Source: an uncultured Gallionellaceae bacterium
Lineage (GTDB): Bacteria; Pseudomonadota; Gammaproteobacteria; Burkholderiales; Sulfuricellaceae
Assembly (NCBI GenBank): GCA_937873435.1
Contig: CALMWM010000622.1
Span: 1 to 9,415, forward strand
DNA length: 9,415 bases
Direction: 5' to 3'
The notes under the pieces were generated by a model. The model saw only the letters and a program-made list of their open reading frames with translations, was not told the origin of the DNA and searched no databases. Position 1 is the first letter of the stretch; every line of letters begins with the position of its first letter. Shown here piece by piece: positions 5,688-9,415 of this stretch. The position numbers and the translations under genes are program-made.

Positions 5688-8084
5688 ATGCCAGACCAAC
5701 AACCCCTCGAAGGCGAGGTGCTTTCTTCCAAAGAAGCCGAGAATTCCGCTGCTCCAGCGGTTCCCGCCAAAGTTTTGCCACAGACCTTGTATTTGCTGCC
5801 GCTGACGGAAAAACCGTTTTTCCCGGCGCAGACTCTGCCGTTGTTGATGAACGAGAAACCGTGGCTGGATACGGTGAAGAAAATCGGCGATACGCCGGAC
5901 AAGATGGTGGGACTGATCCTGGTCAAGCCGGACCATGCCGACGAGGTCAAACCGGGCGATTTTTACTCTGTCGGCACGATGGTGAACATGCATCACCCGG
6001 TGCGCTCGGACGGAAAAATGCAGTTTATCGCCGAGGGACATGCGCGTTTCCGCATCGTCAACTGGATTTCCAACAAGCCTCCCTACCTGGTGGAGGTGGA
6101 ATATCCCAGCGAGCCGCTATCGCGCAACGAAGACGAGATGAAGGCCTACGCGATGGCCATCATCAATACGATCAAGGACCTGATTCCGCTTAACCCGCTG
6201 TATAGCGAAGAACTCAAGTTTTTCCTCAACCGTTTCAGCCCGAACGAGCCGTCTTCGCTGGCGGATTTTGCCGCCAGCCTGACCACCGCTACCAAGGAGG
6301 ATTTGCAGAAGGTGCTGGAAGCCTTCAACGTGCGGCGGCGCATGGAAAAGGTGCTGGTGCTGATCAAGAAGGAACTGGATGTCGCCAAGCTGCAATCGCA
6401 GATTCGCGCTCAGGTAGAGCACAAGCTCAGCGATCGGCAGCGCGAATTTTTCCTGCGCGAGCAACTCAAGGAAATCCAGAAGGAGCTTGGCATTGCCAAG
6501 GATGACCGCACTGCCGATATCGATCGTTTCAACGAACGGCTGGCCAAGCTGACCTTGCCGGAAAACGCGCAAAAACGCGTGGACGAGGAGATGGGCAAGC
6601 TATCCGTGCTCGAGTCCGGTTCGCCGGAGTACGCAGTGACGCGCAATTACCTGGATTGGTTGAGCCAGTTGCCGTGGGGCAAGTTTTCCAAGGACAAGCT
6701 CGATCTGAAACGTGCACGCAAGATCCTTGACCACGACCACGACGGTCTGGACGACGTGAAGGAGCGCATCATCGAGTTCCTCGCCGTGGGCGCGCTGAAG
6801 GGAGAGATCGCCGGCTCGATCCTGTTGCTGGTGGGGCCGCCGGGCGTGGGCAAGACTTCCATCGGGCGTTCCATCGCCAACGCGTTGGGACGCAAATTTT
6901 ATCGTTTTTCCCTAGGCGGGATGCGCGACGAAGCGGAGATCAAGGGCCATCGCCGCACATACATTGGCGCGATGCCAGGCAAGTTCGTGCAGGCGATCAA
7001 GGAATGCGGCGTTGCCAATCCGGTGATCATGCTCGACGAAATCGACAAGATCGGCGCTTCCTATCAGGGCGATCCGGCATCGGCACTGCTCGAAGTGCTC
7101 GATCCCGAGCAGAACGTGGATTTTCTCGATCATTACCTGGATGTGCGCTTCGACTTGTCCAAGGTGCTGTTCGTTTGCACCGCCAACCAGCTCGATACTA
7201 TTCCCGCTCCGTTGCTCGATCGCATGGAAACCATCCGCCTGTCGGGCTACATTACCGCCGAGAAGGTGCAGATCGCCAAGCATCACCTGTTGCCCAAGCA
7301 ACTGAAAAAAACTGGTATCAAGCGTGGCGAAGTGACGGTTACCGATGCCGCGTTGCGCCAGATCGTCGAGGGCTATGCCCGCGAATCCGGCGTGCGCAAT
7401 CTGGAAAAACAGCTCGGGCGCATGGTGCGCAAAGCGGTGGTGAAACTGGTCAACGGTGCGGAGAAACCGATTCATTTGGCTATCGGCCAGGTGGAGGAGT
7501 ACCTCGGCAAGCCGGTATTCCTGACCGAAAAACCTATGAGCGGTGTGGGCGTCGTCACGGGGCTGGCCTGGACCTCGATGGGCGGTGCCACCCTGAGTAT
7601 CGAGGCTTCCTTGGTACACACCAAGAATCGCGGTTTCAAGCTGACCGGCCAGCTCGGCGAGGTAATGCGAGAATCGGCGGAGATCGCTTATAGCTACGTC
7701 GCCTCGCATCTCAAACTGTTCAAGGGCAACCCGGTGTTTTTCGACGAAGCCTTTGTCCATCTGCATGTTCCTGCAGGCGCTACGCCCAAGGACGGGCCGA
7801 GTGCCGGCATTACCATGGCGACCGCGTTGCTGTCGCTGGCGCGCAATGAAATGATCGGACGACCTTTGGTGATGACTGGCGAACTGACGTTGACCGGCGA
7901 AGTTCTGCCTATCGGTGGGGTGCGCGAGAAAGTGATCGCAGCGCGGCGCATCAAGGTGATGGAAGTGATCATGCCGGAAGCTAACCGGCGTGACTACGAC
8001 GAACTGCCGGACTATATCCGAGAAGGCGTGAATGCGCATTTCGTGAAACATTTCAAGGATGTGGTGAAGGTTGTCTTCGCCTGA
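5688..8084 (+). CDS. lon: Lon family ATP-dependent serine protease
   Basis: 798 residues. Order: a ~30-residue polar, Ala/Pro-rich N-terminal tail; LonN substrate-binding domain (~33-230); helical linker with QREFFLREQLKEIQKELG; AAA+ module with Walker A GPPGVGKT (383-390, Lys389), Walker B MLDEIDK (448-454) and the arginine-finger/sensor segment LLDRMETIRLSGY; protease domain from ~617 (VGVVTGLAW). The catalytic dyad is Ser705 (PKDGPSAG) and Lys748 (GGVREK), 43 apart as in E. coli Lon (Ser679/Lys722). It degrades misfolded and regulatory proteins in the cytoplasm as a hexamer. Start: GGGG at 5678-5681, six bases before ATG. The N-domain and the GFKLTGQLGEVMRESAEIAYSYV segment differ from E. 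coli Lon, and it lies between trpS and scpA rather than beside clpX, so a secondary Lon (AsrA-like in Pseudomonas) is plausible. That assignment is inference. Confidence 0.96.
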   Translation: MPDQQPLEGEVLSSKEAENSAAPAVPAKVLPQTLYLLPLTEKPFFPAQTLPLLMNEKPWLDTVKKIGDTPDKMVGLILVKPDHADEVKPGDFYSVGTMVNMHHPVRSDGKMQFIAEGHARFRIVNWISNKPPYLVEVEYPSEPLSRNEDEMKAYAMAIINTIKDLIPLNPLYSEELKFFLNRFSPNEPSSLADFAASLTTATKEDLQKVLEAFNVRRRMEKVLVLIKKELDVAKLQSQIRAQVEHKLSDRQREFFLREQLKEIQKELGIAKDDRTADIDRFNERLAKLTLPENAQKRVDEEMGKLSVLESGSPEYAVTRNYLDWLSQLPWGKFSKDKLDLKRARKILDHDHDGLDDVKERIIEFLAVGALKGEIAGSILLLVGPPGVGKTSIGRSIANALGRKFYRFSLGGMRDEAEIKGHRRTYIGAMPGKFVQAIKECGVANPVIMLDEIDKIGASYQGDPASALLEVLDPEQNVDFLDHYLDVRFDLSKVLFVCTANQLDTIPAPLLDRMETIRLSGYITAEKVQIAKHHLLPKQLKKTGIKRGEVTVTDAALRQIVEGYARESGVRNLEKQLGRMVRKAVVKLVNGAEKPIHLAIGQVEEYLGKPVFLTEKPMSGVGVVTGLAWTSMGGATLSIEASLVHTKNRGFKLTGQLGEVMRESAEIAYSYVASHLKLFKGNPVFFDEAFVHLHVPAGATPKDGPSAGITMATALLSLARNEMIGRPLVMTGELTLTGEVLPIGGVREKVIAARRIKVMEVIMPEANRRDYDELPDYIREGVNAHFVKHFKDVVKVVFA

Positions 8085-8116
8085 TGACCAACAACTTGCC
8101 CCCTGCTCGGAGGTGA
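8084..8116 (+). CDS. Possible ten-codon coupling ORF between lon and scpA
   Basis: An ATG overlaps the lon stop as TGATG and opens a frame coding MTNNLPPARR. It ends with a TGA at 8114-8116, the last three bases of the scpA Shine-Dalgarno GGAGGTGA, directly next to the ATG at 8117. A ribosome finishing lon could re-initiate here and stop on top of the scpA start. It might equally be a chance frame: there is no dedicated Shine-Dalgarno and it is very short. No function is claimed for the peptide. Confidence 0.25.
   Translation: MTNNLPPARR
8109..8116 (+). promoter_or_regulatory. Shine-Dalgarno that decides the scpA start
   Basis: GGAGGTGA is a near-complete match to the 16S anti-Shine-Dalgarno. 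Its GGAGG core ends 3 nt before ATG (8117) but 9 nt before the in-frame GTG (8123). Usual spacing is about 5-9 nt, so the GTG is the better start. Confidence 0.7.
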
Positions 8117-8122
8117 ATGCTC

Positions 8123-8917
8123 GTGTCTGAAATCATTGAAGCTCCAGTCGCTCGTCTGTATGGCGAACCGCTGGCGGAAATGCCGAAAGACCTGTACATC
8201 CCTCCCGAGGCGCTGGAGGTCTTTCTGGATGCCTTCGAGGGGCCGCTTGATCTGTTGCTGTACCTGATCCGCCGGCAGAACCTCGACGTGCTGAATATTC
8301 CGATGGCGGAAGTCACGCGCCAGTATATGGAATACGTCGAACTGATGCGCGCCAAGCAGTTGGAGCTGGCAGCGGAATACCTGGTGATGGCGGCGATGCT
8401 GATCGAGATCAAGTCTCGCATGTTATTGCCTAAACCGATTGCGGCGGCGGAAGTGGAAAACGATCCGCGTGCCGAGCTGGTGCGGCGTTTGCTCGAATAC
8501 GAGCAGATCAAGCTGGCGGCACGCAATCTGGACGAATTGCCGCTGGTAGGCCGCGATTTTGCGCTGGTGCAGGTGTGGTTGGAACAGACTGCCGTCAAGC
8601 GTTTACCGGAAGTCTGCCTGGACGATTTGCGCGAGGCGTGGCTAGCGATTGTGCGGCGTAGCAATGTGACCCGGCATCATAAGGTGAGCCGCGAGGAATT
8701 GTCGGTGCGTGAGCATATGAGCCGGATTTTGCGCTTGCTGGGGGGCGATGTTTATAGCGAATTTTCAACCTTGTTCGAGTCGCTACGCGGGGTGCCGGAG
8801 ATGATTGTGAGTTTTCTTGCCATCCTGGAACTGGCGCGCGAAAAACTGGTGGAGATCAGCCAGCAAGCGCCATTTGCACCGATTTATGTGAAATTATCCT
8901 ATGCAACCGCAGCCTAA
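8123..8917 (+). CDS. scpA: Segregation and condensation protein A (kleisin)
   Basis: About 264 residues (266 if ATG at 8117 is used). ScpA is the kleisin that bridges the SMC heads and binds ScpB, forming the condensin that compacts and separates the chromosome. Numbering from 8117: the N-terminal SMC-neck-binding region shows FEGPLDLLLYLIRRQNLDVL (40-59), then IPMAEVTRQYMEYV, the helical AAEYLVMAAMLIEIKSRMLLP (20-plus residue helix from 85) and RRLLEYEQIKLAA. The C-terminal winged-helix domain (~190-266) starts near REHMSRILRLLGG. I chose GTG at 8123 because the strong Shine-Dalgarno at 8109 is 9 nt away; it is only 3 nt from the ATG. It follows lon by about 38 nt and its end overlaps scpB by 17 nt. 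Confidence 0.94.
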   Translation: MSEIIEAPVARLYGEPLAEMPKDLYIPPEALEVFLDAFEGPLDLLLYLIRRQNLDVLNIPMAEVTRQYMEYVELMRAKQLELAAEYLVMAAMLIEIKSRMLLPKPIAAAEVENDPRAELVRRLLEYEQIKLAARNLDELPLVGRDFALVQVWLEQTAVKRLPEVCLDDLREAWLAIVRRSNVTRHHKVSREELSVREHMSRILRLLGGDVYSEFSTLFESLRGVPEMIVSFLAILELAREKLVEISQQAPFAPIYVKLSYATAA

Positions 8918-9415
8918 TCTCGCCGAAATCAAGTTGGTGCTGGAGGCTGTGCTGCTGGCAAGTGCCGAAGCACTATCCTTGCATCAGTTGAAAAAGCTAT
9001 TCGATGTCGAGCTTTCCAGCGAAATCCTGCGCAAGGTGCTTGAAGAGTTGCGCTCCGATTGGAACGTGCGCGGCGTGGAACTGGTTAATGTCGCCAGCGG
9101 CTGGCGCTTTCAGGTCAGGCCGGAATTTCAGCCTTATCTTGAACGTCTCAGCCCGGAAAAGCCGCCACGCTACTCGCGTGCGGTAATGGAGACCTTGGCG
9201 ATTATCGCTTATCGTCAGCCGGTGACGCGCGGTGACATCGAGGAAATACGCGGTGTCACGGTCAGCAGCGCGATCATCAAGACCCTGGAATCGCGTGGCT
9301 GGATTGACGCGGTCGGGCACCGCGACGTGCCGGGACATCCGGCGCTGTATGCGACGACCAGGCAGTTTCTAGACGACCTCAATTTGCGCTCGTTGCAGGA
9401 AATGCCGGCGCTGGA
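8901..9415 (+). CDS. scpB: Segregation and condensation protein B (partial, cut by window edge)
   Basis: 171 codons are visible, with no stop before the window ends, so the 3' end is missing. The N-terminus MQPQPNLAEIKLVLEAVLLA leads into the first winged helix, with ALSLHQLKKLF; the second winged helix holds the family signature METLAIIAYRQPVTRGDIEE (96-115), then IRGV, SSAIIKTLESRGWI and GHPALYATT. ScpB dimers bind ScpA and complete the SMC-ScpAB condensin. The ATG lies 17 nt inside scpA in another frame with no good Shine-Dalgarno, so translation is probably coupled to scpA. The length seen is close to that of the conserved core (ScpB proteins are about 180-220 residues), so only the tail should be missing. 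Confidence 0.93.
   Translation, partial: MQPQPNLAEIKLVLEAVLLASAEALSLHQLKKLFDVELSSEILRKVLEELRSDWNVRGVELVNVASGWRFQVRPEFQPYLERLSPEKPPRYSRAVMETLAIIAYRQPVTRGDIEEIRGVTVSSAIIKTLESRGWIDAVGHRDVPGHPALYATTRQFLDDLNLRSLQEMPAL

Noticed and set aside
6912..8051. 379-codon open frame on the minus strand opposite lon
   Set aside because: Shadow of a GC-rich coding frame; the product is His/Gln-rich with no recognisable domain, and the plus strand clearly encodes Lon.

Overview
The window looks like an ordinary chromosomal housekeeping region of a betaproteobacterium. A Gallionella/Sideroxydans/Nitrosomonas-like member of the Nitrosomonadales is my best guess. The basis is the protein sequences and gene order (rnm-like PHP gene, yciO, M50 protease, trpS, scpA, scpB), the long 400-residue form of TrpS, and moderate-to-high GC. 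No mobile element, CRISPR array, tRNA, rRNA or phage gene is visible. The taxonomic call is inference from memory of families, not a search.

Layout. Bases 1-187 hold no gene I can support, but contain a hairpin leader just before a 73-residue CDGSH iron-sulfur protein (188-409, +). That gene converges on a minus-strand block and both sides share a perfect 16-bp bidirectional terminator (408-446). The minus-strand block is yciB (septation protein A), yciI (TGATG overlap with yciB), then a parvulin-type peptidyl-prolyl isomerase with a lipoprotein-like signal peptide. A 69-bp divergent promoter region (2235-2303) separates it from a tightly packed plus-strand operon: PHP phosphoesterase/RNase AM-like gene, yciO, M50 site-2 protease and trpS, with gaps of 1, 0 and 4 nt. 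After 49 nt comes a lon-type protease with its own candidate heat-shock promoter, then scpA and scpB. scpB runs off the right edge.

How the genes fit together. yciB, yciI, rnm/yciV and yciO are also near neighbours around the E. coli trp operon, so this is an old neighbourhood. The plus-strand operon mixes RNA processing (PHP/RNase AM), a TsaC-like fold protein (YciO), tRNA-Trp charging (TrpS) and chromosome condensation (ScpA-ScpB with SMC). The Lon gene appears to sit inside this otherwise conserved run, away from the usual clpP-clpX-lon locus, and may be a second, divergent Lon. The most interesting points are: a four-cysteine motif in TrpS very like the [4Fe-4S] site known in Thermotoga TrpRS; the sigma-32-like promoter and unusual position of lon; and a ten-codon reading frame that overlaps the lon stop, ends on the scpA Shine-Dalgarno and leaves the start of scpA ambiguous. 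I found nothing that amounts to a wholly undescribed system.
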